Shown: positions 13,869 through 14,776 of the stretch, one piece after another
Numbering within the stretch: position 1 is the first letter of the stretch
How the letters are laid out: each line of letters starts with the position of its first letter
Source of the DNA: JACQAI01 sp035507915
GTDB taxonomy: Bacteria > Pseudomonadota > Alphaproteobacteria > Elsterales > Elsteraceae
Length of the DNA: 14,776 nucleotides
Direction of reading: 5' to 3'
Assembly (NCBI GenBank): GCA_035507915.1
Contig: DATJNS010000468.1
Location: 1 to 14,776, forward strand
Position numbers and translations under genes: made by a program
Notes under the pieces: model-generated
Databases searched by the model: none
What the model was told of the DNA's origin: nothing
What the model saw: the letters and a program-made list of their open reading frames with translations, nothing else

Positions 13869-14189
13869 TTAGAGGACCGACTCGACCCAGCTGTAGAGCG
13901 CGCTCTTCTGCAGTGCACCGATCTTGGTCGCGGCGACCTGGCCGCCCTTGAACAGGATCAGGGTCGGGATGCCGCGCACACCGTAGCGCTGCGGTGTCGC
14001 CGGGTTCTCGTCGATGTTCACCTTGGCGACCGTGACCTTGCCCGCCATGTCCTTGGCCAGGTCCTCGAGCGCCGGCCCGATCATCTTGCAGGGGCCGCAC
14101 CACTCGGCCCAGAAATCCACCAGGACCGGATTGGCCGCCTTGAGAACGTCGGCCTCGAAGCTGGCGTCGGTAACCGGCGTGCTAGCCAT
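13869..14189 (-). CDS. trxA: Thioredoxin 1
   Basis: Thioredoxin is the small cytoplasmic dithiol reductant for ribonucleotide reductase, PAPS reductase and other partners. The 106 residues have the active site 'FWAEWCGPCKMI' with C31-G-P-C34, the cis-proline loop 'RGIPTLILFKGG' (72-83, Pro75) and the buried-aspartate strand 'PVLVDFW'. ATG 14189 is preceded by GAGAGG at a 7-base spacing. A good sigma70-type promoter lies upstream, after the addA stop, so trxA can be transcribed on its own. It is convergent with folC. The arrangement accD-folC with opposite-facing trxA-addA is common in alphaproteobacteria. Confidence 0.98.
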   Translation of the reverse strand: MASTPVTDASFEADVLKAANPVLVDFWAEWCGPCKMIGPALEDLAKDMAGKVTVAKVNIDENPATPQRYGVRGIPTLILFKGGQVAATKIGALQKSALYSWVESVL

Positions 14190-14251
14190 GGACGAACCTC
14201 TCGATTGTGCGTGCCGGCCCGTTGTGCCCCTGGCCCGGCTTGAGGACGGAT

Positions 14252-14281
14252 TATCTAGGCAGTGGCACCCGGGAGCGTCAA
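14252..14281 (-). promoter_or_regulatory. Candidate sigma70-type promoter of trxA
   Basis: On the minus strand TTGACG (14276-14281) and TAGATA (14252-14257, within TAGATAAT) are spaced 18 bases. It lies between the addA stop and trxA, with a leader of about 55 bases. This is the best promoter match in the window. Confidence 0.6.
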
Positions 14282-14320
14282 CTGTGCCCCCGGCGCCCAG
14301 GGCGTGTCTGCCATGCAACG

Positions 14321-14776
14321 CTAGCCGACCGGATTTGCTCCAGGCGTCGTGGCGCCGTTGCTCGAATGTTCGTCGAGGAGCGCGTCGGGGATCGCCATCA
14401 ATGCGGGCCCGTCTGTCCACAGCAGCGCCGCGCGCATGGCGCGATTCGGATAGATACGGCGAATCAGGTCGCGATAGGTCGCGAGTTGGCGCAGGTAGAC
14501 GGGCGCGACGTCCCGGGCGCGCGCCGGCGGCGGCCGGTTGGTCTTGTAATCGACGATCAGGACGGCATCGTCGGTGACCGCCAGCCGGTCGATCTGACCG
14601 GCCACCACGGTGGCGCCGAGGCGGCCGACCAGCGGCACCTCGGCGCGGCTCGCCGGGCCGAACAGCGGCGCGAAGGCGGGGTCTTCCATGATGCGCAGCG
14701 TTTCGGCGAGCCATGCGCCTTGGGTCGCGGCGGCGAGCCCGTGCTGCCGGCGCGCGAGGAAACGGCGGCCCGCCCC
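14321..14776 (-). CDS. addA: Double-strand break repair helicase-nuclease AddA, C-terminal part (cut by window edge)
   Basis: Only the last 151 residues lie in the window; the frame is open to the right edge. They form the PD-(D/E)XK (RecB-type) nuclease end of AddA, the helicase-nuclease subunit of the AddAB complex that processes double-strand breaks for homologous recombination. Visible are 'DPAFAPLFGPASRAEVPLVG' followed by the catalytic core 'AGQIDRLAVTDDAVLIVDYK' with the Asp-x(n)-Asp-Tyr-Lys arrangement, then 'LATYRDLIRRIYP'. The C-terminus looks complete, with a short polar tail before TAG. Its position upstream of trxA on the same strand matches the common alphaproteobacterial addB-addA-trxA layout; addB would lie outside. 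Confidence 0.93.
   Translation of the reverse strand, partial: GAGRRFLARRQHGLAAATQGAWLAETLRIMEDPAFAPLFGPASRAEVPLVGRLGATVVAGQIDRLAVTDDAVLIVDYKTNRPPPARARDVAPVYLRQLATYRDLIRRIYPNRAMRAALLWTDGPALMAIPDALLDEHSSNGATTPGANPVG

Overview
The window is chromosomal DNA from a high-GC alphaproteobacterium. The evidence is the conserved block FYDLN-acid protein / aroA-cmk-rpsA-ihfB-lapA ... accD-folC, with trxA and addA on the opposite strand, plus strongly GC3-biased codons. Order and genus cannot be fixed by eye; a Rhodospirillales- or Hyphomicrobiales-type lineage is my inference.

Positions 1-2280 are accessory DNA of visibly lower GC (hand count: 33/60 GC at 421-480 against 48/60 at 5641-5700, inside aroA). 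They hold an NTF2/SnoaL-like fragment running in from the left edge, abruptly joined in another frame to the C-terminal part of a Bug/TctC solute-binding protein. After these comes an intact but unusual regulator made of two complete TetR units in tandem. This DNA stops at the 3' side of a tRNA-Ala(GGC) gene with its own promoter and terminator, the geometry expected of a tRNA-adjacent island, although no att repeat or integrase is visible.

Positions 2318-13846 are mostly housekeeping genes. On the minus strand are tRNA-Ala, the FYDLN-acid zinc-ribbon protein and a LysR regulator. Divergent from the LysR gene is an isocitrate lyase/PEP mutase-family enzyme; this pair sits between the FYDLN gene and aroA. 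Then, all on the plus strand: aroA (shikimate pathway), cmk (CMP kinase), rpsA (ribosomal protein S1, with a structured leader), ihfB (IHF beta), a LapA-domain membrane protein, an ornithine cyclodeaminase/ketimine reductase-family protein, pyrF (pyrimidine synthesis), accD (fatty acid synthesis) and folC (folate). The trpFBA genes that often precede accD in alphaproteobacteria are absent here; pyrF overlaps accD by 4 bases and accD overlaps folC by 20.

Positions 13869-14776, on the minus strand, hold trxA with a good sigma70-type promoter and the 3' end of addA with its nuclease motif, cut by the window edge. I found no CRISPR array, insertion sequence or recognisable defence system. The more unusual items are the double-TetR protein, the chimeric gene scar beside the tRNA, two possible leaderless promoters (aroA, pyrF), the codon-usage break in cmk and the rpsA leader.
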